This document shows, in pieces, positions 1-6,973 of a stretch of 16,025 bases of DNA (position 1 is its first letter; the number at the start of each line of letters is the position of its first letter). The notes beneath the pieces were generated by a model. That model did not search any database. It had not been told where the DNA came from and worked only from the letters and a program-made list of their open reading frames with translations. Position numbers and translations under genes: made by a program. Source of the DNA: Sulfurimonas sp. (GTDB lineage: Bacteria; Campylobacterota; Campylobacteria; Campylobacterales; Sulfurimonadaceae); NCBI GenBank assembly GCA_027083475.1, contig JALWON010000307.1, forward strand, positions 1 through 16,025, written 5' to 3'.

Positions 1-241
1 TAGAAACTTGTTGGCGTTTTTTATCTTTACGCTCAAAAGCAACTGTCCCTTCAATCAATGCAAAAATTGTATGATCTTTTCCCATACCAACATTTTTACC
101 TGGGTGGATTTTTGTTCCACGTTGACGGATGATGATGTTTCCAGCAACTACGCTTTCTCCACCATATTTTTTCACACCTAGTCTTCTACCAGCTGAATCA
201 CGATTATTCTGTGTACTACCCTGACCTTTCTTATGTGCCAT
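1..241 (-). CDS. rpmA: 50S ribosomal protein L27 (3' end outside window)
   Basis: L27 is a protein of the large ribosomal subunit whose N-terminus reaches towards the peptidyl-transferase centre. The 80 visible codons start [20 protein letters not shown] and continue through [22 protein letters not shown] and the GKDHTIFAL segment, all classic L27. The family is about 85 residues, so only the last few codons are missing at the left edge. There is no N-terminal extension of the kind cleaved in Firmicutes. The ATG (239-241) is preceded by a strong Shine-Dalgarno, AAGGAG on the minus strand (248-253), six bases away. It lies downstream of rplU, the usual partner, but is separated from it by an unusually long, hairpin-rich spacer. 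Confidence 0.97.
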   Translation of the reverse strand, partial: MAHKKGQGSTQNNRDSAGRRLGVKKYGGESVVAGNIIIRQRGTKIHPGKNVGMGKDHTIFALIEGTVAFERKDKKRQQVS

Positions 242-415
242 ACTATTCTCCTTAAATTTGGTTCCTAAATTAAAGGGAACCTTTTCATTGATTTGTTACA
301 TAAAAGGAACAAAGTCCCTTTTACTACGCTAACGCTTGGTTTTACTCAGCGTAAGGCTCATGCAACTAGTTGCATTTTGATGCTTGGAGCATCACTCTTT
401 AAACTACTTTTTTAA
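242..415 (-). promoter_or_regulatory. Hairpin-rich rplU-rpmA spacer (possible leader of rpmA)
   Basis: This 174-base gap holds no gene but five inverted repeats in a row: 260-281 (GGTTCC/GGAACC), 301-323 (TAAAAGG/CCTTTTA, extendable past one mismatch), 325-353 (TACGCT/AGCGTA), 360-375 (a perfect 16-base palindrome centred on CTAG) and 379-393 (GATGCT/AGCATC). The one nearest rpmA ends seven bases before its Shine-Dalgarno. None has a proper U-run after it, so none is a convincing intrinsic terminator. The region could be an RNA leader controlling L27, a processing region, or a remnant of palindromic repeats. Only the inverted repeats are seen directly; function is inference. Confidence 0.5.
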
Positions 416-724
416 TTATGCAGCTATTTTAGTGATTTTAACACGAGTGAAGTCTCTTCTAAAACCACGTTTTACTTTACTATCTTTACGACGACGCTTT
501 TTAAAAGTAATCACTTTTCTATCACGACCTTCTCTGATAACTTCAGCACTCACAACAGCACCCTCTACAAAAGGAGCTCCAACTTTAAGTTCACCAGCAT
601 TTACTGCTAAAACTTCTTTAATCTCTACAGTCGTACCAGCTTCAAGAGACATTTTGTCAAGTGATAATTCATCACCTTCAGAAACTCTATACTGTTTCCC
701 ACCGTTTTTAATAATTGCGTACAT
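416..724 (-). CDS. rplU: 50S ribosomal protein L21
   Basis: L21 is a large-subunit protein that binds 23S rRNA. The 102-residue product has the normal family length and starts [18 protein letters not shown], the classic L21 opening. It continues with an acidic, valine-rich middle and a basic tail ([21 protein letters not shown], cut here as two motifs: [11 protein letters not shown] and [11 protein letters not shown]). The ATG at 722-724 follows AAGGAA on the minus strand at suitable spacing. It lies upstream of rpmA, as in most bacteria, and has its own likely promoter in the gap after ridA. Confidence 0.97.
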   Translation of the reverse strand: MYAIIKNGGKQYRVSEGDELSLDKMSLEAGTTVEIKEVLAVNAGELKVGAPFVEGAVVSAEVIREGRDRKVITFKKRRRKDSKVKRGFRRDFTRVKITKIAA

Positions 725-754
725 TTATTATTTCCTTATAATTCTACTAAAAAG

Positions 755-785
755 TGTGCAATTCTATCCAAAATTGCTTTAAGAA
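755..785 (-). promoter_or_regulatory. Probable sigma-70 promoter of rplU-rpmA
   Basis: On the minus strand the gap between ridA and rplU holds TAGAAT (761-766) preceded by an ATTTTGG tract. This matches the Campylobacterota style of promoter, with a T-rich stretch leading into an extended -10 and no obvious -35. The start of transcription would be near 754, giving a leader of about 30 bases with AAGGAA before the ATG. Inference from sequence only. Confidence 0.5.
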
Positions 786-789
786 AAGT

Positions 790-1173
790 TTAATCCTTAA
801 CTAAAGCAACTGCATCTATCTCAACAAGTGCATTTTTAGGCAGTGTTTTGACTGCAACAGTTGAGCGAACAGGTTTATGTGAGCCAAAAGCTTCTGCATA
901 AATCTCGTTTACTGTTGCAAAATCTTCCATATTAGCTAAAAATATTGTCGTTTTTACTACATTTTCTAAAGCACTTCCGCTCGCTTCTAGTACTGCTTCA
1001 AGGTTTTTCATCACTCGTACCGCTTGCACTACAACATCTTCACCTAAAAGCTCATCACTCCCCTCTGGTGTTAATGCGATTTGCCCTGAAGTATAGACCA
1101 TGCCATTGACTACGACTGCTTGTGAGTAGGGTCCTATCGCTGAGGGTGCCTCATTTGTTTGTATAAATTCCAT
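790..1173 (-). CDS. ridA: RidA family reactive enamine/imine deaminase
   Basis: RidA (YjgF/YER057c/UK114) proteins hydrolyse reactive enamine/imine intermediates released by PLP enzymes, protecting other PLP enzymes from damage; they act in the cytosol as trimers. The 127-residue protein has the usual length and signatures: AIGPYSQAV near residue 12, GQIAL, the VVKTTIFLANMEDF segment, and a C-terminal RSTVAVKTLPKNALVEIDA block whose arginine is the conserved ligand-binding residue. Start ATG 1171-1173 is preceded by GGAG on the minus strand. It follows dapE by nine bases and is probably co-transcribed with it. Which RidA subgroup it belongs to cannot be settled by eye. Confidence 0.93.
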   Translation of the reverse strand: MEFIQTNEAPSAIGPYSQAVVVNGMVYTSGQIALTPEGSDELLGEDVVVQAVRVMKNLEAVLEASGSALENVVKTTIFLANMEDFATVNEIYAEAFGSHKPVRSTVAVKTLPKNALVEIDAVALVKD

Positions 1174-1182
1174 CTTTTGCTC

Positions 1183-2280
1183 CTAATAATTTTGAATTAA
1201 ATTTTTGAAAACTCTATATAAATCTTCTACTTCTTTTTGTGTTGTTCGTTCATTGATTGCATGAATGGTATCATTTTTGACACCAAATTCTATAACTTCT
1301 ATGCCCATTGGTGCTAAGAAACGGGCATCGCTCGTGCCGCCTGCTGTTGAGTGTTTTGCTTTTTTACCTGTCACTGCATAAATTGCCTTGTCTATTTGGC
1401 TTACAATCTTTGTGTTGGTATCGGTTTTAAAGGGGTAGGAGCCTTGTGTTAAACGCAACTCATACGCTAAACCCTCAAAATGTTTTGCAATAAAAGCTTG
1501 AATACTTTTCTGATCTGTTTTTGTGTTGTTACGGACATTAAACATCATTTTAAGTTCATTAGGTGTGACATTGGTGACTTCCATACCTGCACGTATATCG
1601 GTAATAACAAATTTACTCGGTGCAAAATGTGCATCTCCATCATCCAAATCAATGCCTGCAATTTTTGGTAAAATGCTCGCTATGTTATGCACAGGGTTGA
1701 TTGCTTTTTCAGGGTAAGCGGCATGACCTTGTTTGCCTTTGAGTGTCAAATAACCATTAATAGAACCCCGTCTACCAACCTTAATGGCATCACCAAAATC
1801 TGTCTCACAAGTAGGCTCTGCGACAACAGCAGCATCAGGAAGTAAGTTATGTTCTTTGAGGTACTCTAAAGCTTTAACTGTTCCATTGACCCCCTCACCC
1901 TCTTCATCTGAAGTAAGGAGCAAAGAGAGTGTTCCTTGAAATGTTTGTGTCTCTTTGATAGCCTGTATAAAAGCTGCAAGACCACTTTTCATATCTTGTG
2001 TGCCGCGTCCATACAGGTAGCCATCTTTTTGGACAAGTTCATAAGGGTTACTACTCCACCCCTCTCCTGCGGGAACAACATCCACATGCCCTGCAAAACA
2101 GAGATGCTCTCCCTCTGAGAACTTCTTATAAAGAAAAAGGTTTTTTACCTCTGCCACATCGATACGAATCGCTTCAAAATCTGCTAAGTACTCAGATATA
2201 AAATCAAGTAGACCCCCATCATCGGGTGTTTCACTTTTTGTCTCAACTAACTTTTGAAAAAGTTCTATCACTTGCATCAT
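1183..2280 (-). CDS. dapE: Succinyl-diaminopimelate desuccinylase
   Basis: DapE hydrolyses N-succinyl-LL-diaminopimelate to LL-diaminopimelate and succinate in the lysine/meso-DAP pathway, so it feeds both protein and peptidoglycan synthesis. It is an M20-family dinuclear zinc enzyme. Visible residues: H65 and D67 in FAGHVDVVP, D96 in GRGTQDMKSG, the E126-E127 pair in SDEEGEG, E155 in VAEPT, and H340 in DTIHAIN near the C-terminus; the dimerisation-domain motif GRRGSINGYLTLKG is also present. Length 365 is normal. Two consecutive ATG codons (2275-2280) are possible starts. The first directly abuts the stop of the upstream lipoprotein gene (TAA-ATG) with little Shine-Dalgarno, so translation is probably coupled. 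Confidence 0.95.
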   Translation of the reverse strand: MMQVIELFQKLVETKSETPDDGGLLDFISEYLADFEAIRIDVAEVKNLFLYKKFSEGEHLCFAGHVDVVPAGEGWSSNPYELVQKDGYLYGRGTQDMKSGLAAFIQAIKETQTFQGTLSLLLTSDEEGEGVNGTVKALEYLKEHNLLPDAAVVAEPTCETDFGDAIKVGRRGSINGYLTLKGKQGHAAYPEKAINPVHNIASILPKIAGIDLDDGDAHFAPSKFVITDIRAGMEVTNVTPNELKMMFNVRNNTKTDQKSIQAFIAKHFEGLAYELRLTQGSYPFKTDTNTKIVSQIDKAIYAVTGKKAKHSTAGGTSDARFLAPMGIEVIEFGVKNDTIHAINERTTQKEVEDLYRVFKNLIQNY

Positions 2281-2625
2281 TTATCTTTGAGGATTTGTGT
2301 AAAAAAGGTACGGTGTAGAGTAATTACTAATCTCAAAATAAATTTTCTTTTCACCCTTATCTACTCTAAAATTTTGATTGACATCCAAATAACCATAGCC
2401 GTATCTATAGTTTCGTGGAATATTGCCATCTGTACTTGTCGCTGTTGTGAGCTTGTCTATCTCAATAAAACGCGAAACTAATTTACCACCCATATAAATA
2501 TCTAAAACACCATGTGCCCCTGTCCAGTTTTGCAGGCCACGGCTGATTTTGTTTTGAGTCTCTTGTGTACATGCACTCAAAAAAAGTGCTAAAGTTATTG
2601 TAACTATATAAAGTATCTTTTTCAT
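2281..2625 (-). CDS. Small putative lipoprotein of unknown function
   Basis: I do not recognise this 114-residue protein. Its N-terminus is a textbook lipoprotein signal: MKK, a hydrophobic stretch, then a lipobox LSAC with the lipidated cysteine at about residue 19. The mature part has a WTGAHGVLDIY segment, a GGKLVSRFIEIDKL segment and a tyrosine-rich stretch (RNYRYGYGYLDVNQ), suggesting a small beta-rich domain with no membrane segment. It starts three bases after trpC ends and its stop touches the start of dapE, so it is in the same transcript. Cell location (lipid-anchored, periplasmic side) is inferred from the signal; a function cannot be assigned. Confidence 0.8.
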   Translation of the reverse strand: MKKILYIVTITLALFLSACTQETQNKISRGLQNWTGAHGVLDIYMGGKLVSRFIEIDKLTTATSTDGNIPRNYRYGYGYLDVNQNFRVDKGEKKIYFEISNYSTPYLFYTNPQR

Positions 2626-2628
2626 TTT

Positions 2629-3414
2629 CTATCCAAATTTCAATTTTTTCAGAGCTGCTTCTTCATCCTCTGTTCGCATAAGTGATTCACCCACCAAAAA
2701 GGCATCCACTCCCGCCTTACTTAAATCTTCTAACTGTCCATGCTCATAAATCCCACTCTCTGCAACAATGATTTTTCCGTTTGGAATCAGTGGAATTAAA
2801 TCGTAAGAGAGATTCATATTCATCTCAAAAGTTTGCAGATTTCTATGGTTAATGCCTATGATGTCTGCACCTGCATAAATTGCCTTGACTAAATCAGGCT
2901 TATCATGCACCTCAACAAGTGCTTCCATACCTAAATGGCGTGTATAGTTGAGCAAATCTTTGAGCTCTTTTTTGCTTAAAGCCGCAGCAATGAGCAGAAT
3001 AAAATCTGCCCCATGCACCATCGCTTCTAAAACTTGATACTTTGAGACTATAAAATCTTTTCTCAAAAGCGGAATTCCCACATAACGGCGAATCCCACCA
3101 AGGTAGTCTAAGCTTCCTTGAAAAAAGTGCGGCTCAGTGAGAACAGAGATAGCACTCGCCCCACCTCGCTCATACGCCTGTGCAATCGCTAAGGGGTCAA
3201 AATCTTCACGAATGACACCTTTTGAAGGGGATGCTTTTTTCACTTCACTTATAATTCTATAAGGGTCCTGCTCTGTTGCTTGCAAATACGGAAAGACATC
3301 TCGCGGTTGGCGCGCATTAAATGCAAGCGAGCGCCCTAGCCAATCAAGGGAGAACTCTTTTTCTCGTTTGACTAAATCTTCTTTTGTTTTTTTTATAATA
3401 TCATCTAAAATCAT
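2629..3414 (-). CDS. trpC: Indole-3-glycerol phosphate synthase
   Basis: TrpC closes the indole ring: it converts 1-(2-carboxyphenylamino)-1-deoxyribulose 5-phosphate to indole-3-glycerol phosphate plus CO2 and water in tryptophan synthesis. The (beta/alpha)8 barrel motifs are intact: [12 protein letters not shown] (E57 and K59), LLRKDF (K119), ALVEVH (E168), GINHRNL (N189) and VAESGI (E219, S220), then the phosphate-binding FLVGESLM. At 261 residues it is a single-domain enzyme, not fused to TrpF. It starts one base after the TPR lipoprotein gene ends, with AAGGG inside that gene's 3' end as ribosome-binding site. No other trp gene is in the window. Confidence 0.96.
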   Translation of the reverse strand: MILDDIIKKTKEDLVKREKEFSLDWLGRSLAFNARQPRDVFPYLQATEQDPYRIISEVKKASPSKGVIREDFDPLAIAQAYERGGASAISVLTEPHFFQGSLDYLGGIRRYVGIPLLRKDFIVSKYQVLEAMVHGADFILLIAAALSKKELKDLLNYTRHLGMEALVEVHDKPDLVKAIYAGADIIGINHRNLQTFEMNMNLSYDLIPLIPNGKIIVAESGIYEHGQLEDLSKAGVDAFLVGESLMRTEDEEAALKKLKFG

Positions 3415-3415
3415 T

Positions 3416-4594
3416 TTAATTTTTTCCCTTTATACATTGATTTATCATTTTTACATGTTTAAGCACTTCAGGATCATCGCCACCTTTTAACGTCACCACT
3501 CTATCTATAATTTTTTTCGCCTGCTGGCATTGGTCTAGTTTATAATACCCCCAAGCCAAAGAGTCAAGATAGTAGGCGGAATCTGGCTTCACACGTAAAA
3601 CATTCTCTATATGCTGCATCCCTTTTTTCACATCAATTTCATGGTCAATTAAAACATAACCCAAATAATTTTCATACAGAGGGTTTTGCTCTTTTGAAAC
3701 AACAGTCTCGAGTTTTTGCACAACATTCTGTAAAACCTTTGCATCACTTTTTTTATCGGCACTCTCATACTCAAAAACAGCACTCTGACCCAAGTAGTTA
3801 ATATTGCCACTTTTTTTATAAAGTTTTGCGGCAAGTTTATATGCTTTTGTATAATTTTTTGTCACACTATAGAGTTCTAACAATGTTTCTGGTTCAATCT
3901 TGTACTTTTCCAAAAATGCAATCATTGGCTGGTACGCTTTTTGGTACCCATATATCTCTATAATTTTTTTTGCTATAGCTTCATCGTTTTTCTTTTCATA
4001 CATTCGTAAATATGTCGAGAGAATACCATCTAGATTTTGTGCACTTGCATACAGTCCTATCAAGCGTTTACAAATAAGTTCTGAACAGCCACGAATACGG
4101 CTATGTGTCTCTAGCTTCGCAATAGCTTGTGCTTGCTGGTGTAAATTGACAAACAAAATCACCGACATCTTGTCAAGTATTTTTTCATCATAGGTTTTTC
4201 CATAAATAAATGCAAACTCTTTCAGTGCAAGCTTATATTTTTTGAGCTGATACAAGGCAATAGCTTTGAAGCGTATTAGCTCTAAATCTTCTAAAGACCC
4301 TTGAGTAGCTTCTTTGATTCTTTGGAGAACTTTATGATACTCTTTTAATGCTATTTGATGAGAAAGTGCTCTGTAAAGATACTCTTTTTTCCCTGATTTT
4401 TTATAAAGTATATCAAAAAAATGCAATGCTGATTTGCTGTCTTTTAACTCCTCTGCACGTAATGCATACATAATGTAAGCATCTTCTGCTACAAAAGATT
4501 TCTGATTGGGGGTCATACCTGCGTGTAAAGTTGAGCAGGCATTAAAAAACACAACCACCATTAAAGCAATAAGGGTATATACTATTTTAGACAT
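3416..4594 (-). CDS. TPR-repeat lipoprotein
   Basis: The 392-residue product starts with a lipoprotein signal (hydrophobic stretch ending FFNAC, cysteine at residue 20). The mature part is almost all helical, with repeating pairs of the type found in tetratricopeptide solenoids, for example the [21 protein letters not shown] region at the start and the clear C-terminal unit [20 protein letters not shown]. Such lipoproteins usually serve as scaffolds for protein complexes in the envelope. Partner and membrane are unknown here. Its ATG overlaps the end of the YkgJ-type gene by eight bases and trpC follows after one base, so it is in the middle of an overlapping gene string. Function beyond TPR scaffold is not assignable. 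Confidence 0.85.
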   Translation of the reverse strand: MSKIVYTLIALMVVVFFNACSTLHAGMTPNQKSFVAEDAYIMYALRAEELKDSKSALHFFDILYKKSGKKEYLYRALSHQIALKEYHKVLQRIKEATQGSLEDLELIRFKAIALYQLKKYKLALKEFAFIYGKTYDEKILDKMSVILFVNLHQQAQAIAKLETHSRIRGCSELICKRLIGLYASAQNLDGILSTYLRMYEKKNDEAIAKKIIEIYGYQKAYQPMIAFLEKYKIEPETLLELYSVTKNYTKAYKLAAKLYKKSGNINYLGQSAVFEYESADKKSDAKVLQNVVQKLETVVSKEQNPLYENYLGYVLIDHEIDVKKGMQHIENVLRVKPDSAYYLDSLAWGYYKLDQCQQAKKIIDRVVTLKGGDDPEVLKHVKMINQCIKGKN

Positions 4595-4967
4595 CTATAA
4601 TTCCTGGACACTCTTTTTTTAGTTCATCAACACGGGTTTTATAATAATCCCAAAAAGGAAATGTAGCACATTGGCTTGGTCTTGCGGCGTATATTTTACA
4701 ACCGTTGGTGGCTCTGTCATAAAATACACACTCATAAGAGTCTGCAATTTTCACTTCTTTGATGGAGTATTTATACCCTTTTTTATAGAGGTATTCTACC
4801 CCAAATTCATTAACACTCAGATCAAGTAGTGTGGCAATTTTTTCTATCTCATTTTTACTAACAAAAATGTACCCGCTCTCACCCGTACAGCATTTCCCCT
4901 CACAACTTGCACAAGCAGAAGGTTCAAAGGCATAGGGGTAGGACTCTTTTTTAATTATATCTGACAT
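4587..4967 (-). CDS. YkgJ-family cysteine cluster protein
   Basis: This 126-residue cytosolic protein has the cysteine pattern of the YkgJ / UPF0153 family: C19, C22, C26 and C27 (CxxCxGKCC), then C80, C90, C100 and C120, with the conserved RPSQCATFPFW stretch near residue 96. The cysteines are thought to bind zinc or an iron-sulfur cluster; the biochemical role of the family is not established. The start overlaps the methyltransferase gene by 13 bases and the end overlaps the TPR lipoprotein gene by 8, so all three are likely translated from one message. Confidence 0.88.
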   Translation of the reverse strand: MSDIIKKESYPYAFEPSACASCEGKCCTGESGYIFVSKNEIEKIATLLDLSVNEFGVEYLYKKGYKYSIKEVKIADSYECVFYDRATNGCKIYAARPSQCATFPFWDYYKTRVDELKKECPGIIDV

Positions 4968-5650
4968 TTAATACTCTGCGTTTTTGCTTTTGCATAGATT
5001 TGTTCTGCTTTTTTTGAAATTGTATTGTTTTCAAAACTGATAAAAGGCGGCCAAACTTTCATCAGTGATTTTGAACCATTACGTGCATGAATCATAACAA
5101 GTGATGCTGTTTTATCTTGTTTTGGATGAACGAATTGTACATCAACAACTCTTAATTTTACTTGCTCCAATGCCCCACACACCAAAGCAAACTGCGAGGC
5201 ATCATAACAAAAGATAAAATGTGAGTGTGGTTTGAGCAGACGGGAAACTTTTTTAAAAAAAGCATCCAAGGGAAGATTATGATTATATCTTGCAATTTGC
5301 AACATAGTATCTTCACTTTTTTGTGCACCTGATGGATAAAAGGGAGGGTTTGAAATGATATAGTCATATTTATCTGTTTCTTCTAGCGCTAAAAAACTCC
5401 CTGCATAGAGTTTATAAGCAATCTTATTAACCCTTGCATTTGTTCTTGCGTACTGCACAAAATCATCTTGAATTTCCACAGCTTCAAGTGTGACTCGTGG
5501 GTTATCACGTGCGACAAGAAGCCCTAAAACACCACTCCCTGCTCCAACATCAAGCATCTTTCCTTTGGGATGAAAAGAACTAATAAAATCATAGAGAAAA
5601 ATCGAATCACTATTGTAACAATATCCTGATTCTGGTTGATAAAGAAGCAT
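4955..5650 (-). CDS. TrmN6/YfiC-like SAM-dependent methyltransferase
   Basis: The 231-residue protein is a class I SAM-dependent N6-adenine-type methyltransferase. SAM-binding motif I is LDVGAGSGVLGL (residues 33-44), an acidic residue ends the next strand (VEIQ, about 59), and the catalytic motif IV is NPPF (101-104). The start YQPESGYCYNSDSIFLYDFI resembles the family of tRNA1(Val) A37 N6-methyltransferases (COG4123), so a tRNA adenine target is likely but not proven. The ATG at 5648-5650 has AAGG about ten bases upstream. It is first in the leftward operon and diverges from kdsB. Confidence 0.85.
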   Translation of the reverse strand: MLLYQPESGYCYNSDSIFLYDFISSFHPKGKMLDVGAGSGVLGLLVARDNPRVTLEAVEIQDDFVQYARTNARVNKIAYKLYAGSFLALEETDKYDYIISNPPFYPSGAQKSEDTMLQIARYNHNLPLDAFFKKVSRLLKPHSHFIFCYDASQFALVCGALEQVKLRVVDVQFVHPKQDKTASLVMIHARNGSKSLMKVWPPFISFENNTISKKAEQIYAKAKTQSIKCQI

Positions 5651-5705
5651 TGACTAAAGCACCTTAAGTTATAATGATGCAATTATATCTAAGGGGCATT
5701 AAATT
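5651..5705. promoter_or_regulatory. Overlapping divergent promoters (methyltransferase operon and kdsB)
   Basis: The 55-base region between the two divergent starts contains a perfect TATAAT on the plus strand (5670-5675), suited to kdsB with a start near 5682, and a perfect TATAAT on the minus strand (5682-5687), suited to the methyltransferase gene with a start near 5675. The two -10 boxes lie within 18 bases, so polymerases bound at each would collide. AAGGGG precedes kdsB; AAGGTG precedes the leftward gene. Promoter assignments are inferred from sequence. Confidence 0.55.
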
Positions 5706-6422
5706 ATGATTATTATTCCGGCACGACTCGCATCAACAAGATTTCCACAAAAAGTACTTGCAGACATAGGGGGACTTCCTATGGTAGTGCGAACAGCCAA
5801 ACGTGTTGCACACCTTGACCGTGTTGTTGTTGCAGCTGATGATGAGCGCATTATCAAAACATGTCAAGAACATGGTGTCGAAGCAATGCTGACCTCAACA
5901 ACGCACAAAAGTGGCACAGATAGAATTCATGAATGTGCCACTATTTTAAATCTTGACGATGATGAAATCATCATCAATGTCCAAGCAGATGAGCCTTTTA
6001 TAGAGCCTGATGTCGTCAAAGTACTTATAGAAAAACTCAAAACACTCCAAAAACACAAAGCACCTTTTATTATGGGAAGTTGCTATAATGCCATCAATGC
6101 CGATGCAGCCAAAGACCCAAACCTTGTTAAGGTCATTATGGATAATGAAGAGAATGCCATTTACTTTTCCCGTTCACTCATCCCTTATAACCGAAGTGGA
6201 AGAGCAAATTATTTTGGGCATATTGGGATTTATGGATTTAGTAAAAAAAGTTTACATGAATTTTGCAACTTAAATGATGCCCCCATAGAAGACATAGAAG
6301 GTCTCGAACAGCTCCGTGCCATCTACCACCAAAAAAAAATCACAATGCTCAAAGTTGCTTCTACCGGATTTGGGATTGATACAAAAGAGGACTTAGCAAG
6401 AGCTATAGAAATTTTTCTTTAA
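5706..6422 (+). CDS. kdsB: 3-deoxy-manno-octulosonate cytidylyltransferase (CMP-Kdo synthetase)
   Basis: KdsB joins CTP and Kdo to make CMP-Kdo, the donor used to attach Kdo to lipid A in LPS inner core synthesis, in the cytosol. Visible motifs in the 238-residue product: the nucleotide-binding PARLASTRFPQK (5-16), the KSGTDRIHE segment (68-76), NVQADEP (91-97), GHIGIYGF (171-178), the family motif EGLEQLRA (198-205) and GIDTKEDL (223-230) with a metal-binding aspartate. Length is near the usual 240-250. ATG 5706 follows AAGGGG. It is followed after 44 bases by a cyclophilin gene with its own likely promoter. Confidence 0.96.
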   Translation: MIIIPARLASTRFPQKVLADIGGLPMVVRTAKRVAHLDRVVVAADDERIIKTCQEHGVEAMLTSTTHKSGTDRIHECATILNLDDDEIIINVQADEPFIEPDVVKVLIEKLKTLQKHKAPFIMGSCYNAINADAAKDPNLVKVIMDNEENAIYFSRSLIPYNRSGRANYFGHIGIYGFSKKSLHEFCNLNDAPIEDIEGLEQLRAIYHQKKITMLKVASTGFGIDTKEDLARAIEIFL

Positions 6423-6425
6423 AAA

Positions 6426-6446
6426 ATTTTCACTATAATTTCAAAA
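6426..6446 (+). promoter_or_regulatory. Probable promoter of the cyclophilin-queH pair
   Basis: The 44-base gap after kdsB contains TATAAT at 6434-6439, preceded by an AAATTTT tract, 28 bases before the cyclophilin ATG, with AAAGG as ribosome-binding site. No confident terminator is seen for kdsB, so read-through is also possible. Confidence 0.45.
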
Positions 6447-6466
6447 AATTAACACAAAGGTTTACA

Positions 6467-6973
6467 ATGTTTGGAAGAGCAAAACTAAAAGATTATAACA
6501 TCAGTGCAGAAGAGTCACTCAAACAACAATATGCAAAAATAGATACAGCAAAAGGGATTATTTGGATTAAACTTTTTCCAGAAGAAGCACCAAATACCGT
6601 AGCTAACTTTGCACACTTGGCAAATACAGGGTTTTATGACAACCTTACTTTTCACCGTGTTATCCCAGGGTTTATGGCTCAAGGGGGATGTCCTGATGGC
6701 ACAGGTATGGGTGGTCCTGACTGGGCTATTGCTTGTGAAACAGATAAAAATACTTCTGTGCATGTTCCAGGAACACTCTCTATGGCACATGCTGGACCAA
6801 ATACCGGTGGCAGTCAATTTTTTATTACATTTGTAGACACACCACATCTTGATGGTGTCCATACTGTTTTTGGTGCAATTGAGCGAGATGACAAAGCAAG
6901 TTTTGATGTGCTTTCTCAAATTCAGATGCAAGATGCTATCAACTCTATTGCTGTAGTCCCAACAAGAGATTAG
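6467..6973 (+). CDS. Cyclophilin-type peptidyl-prolyl cis-trans isomerase
   Basis: This enzyme catalyses cis-trans isomerisation of peptide bonds before proline. The 168-residue protein has no signal peptide, so it is probably cytosolic. Core motifs: FHRVIPGFMAQGG (62-74) with the catalytic arginine R64, GSQFFIT (115-121), and LDGVHTVFG (128-136). Human cyclophilin A has tryptophan just before LDG (W121); here that position is histidine (H127), as is common in bacterial members that bind cyclosporin poorly. About 25 residues precede the barrel. The stop codon TAG is immediately followed by the ATG of queH, so the two genes are translationally coupled. Confidence 0.95.
   Translation: MFGRAKLKDYNISAEESLKQQYAKIDTAKGIIWIKLFPEEAPNTVANFAHLANTGFYDNLTFHRVIPGFMAQGGCPDGTGMGGPDWAIACETDKNTSVHVPGTLSMAHAGPNTGGSQFFITFVDTPHLDGVHTVFGAIERDDKASFDVLSQIQMQDAINSIAVVPTRD

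Noticed and set aside
384..782. 132-codon plus-strand open frame across rplU
   Set aside because: It is antisense to rplU, whose protein is unmistakable, and has no ribosome-binding site or recognisable domain.
2629..3414. Horizontal acquisition of trpC because it lies outside a trp operon
   Set aside because: Base composition and codon habits look like those of the neighbours, and dispersed trp genes are common in Campylobacterota.
6408..6431. AT-rich hairpin at the end of kdsB as a terminator
   Set aside because: The stem is only A-T pairs with a bulge and overlaps the last codons and a likely promoter; too weak to call.
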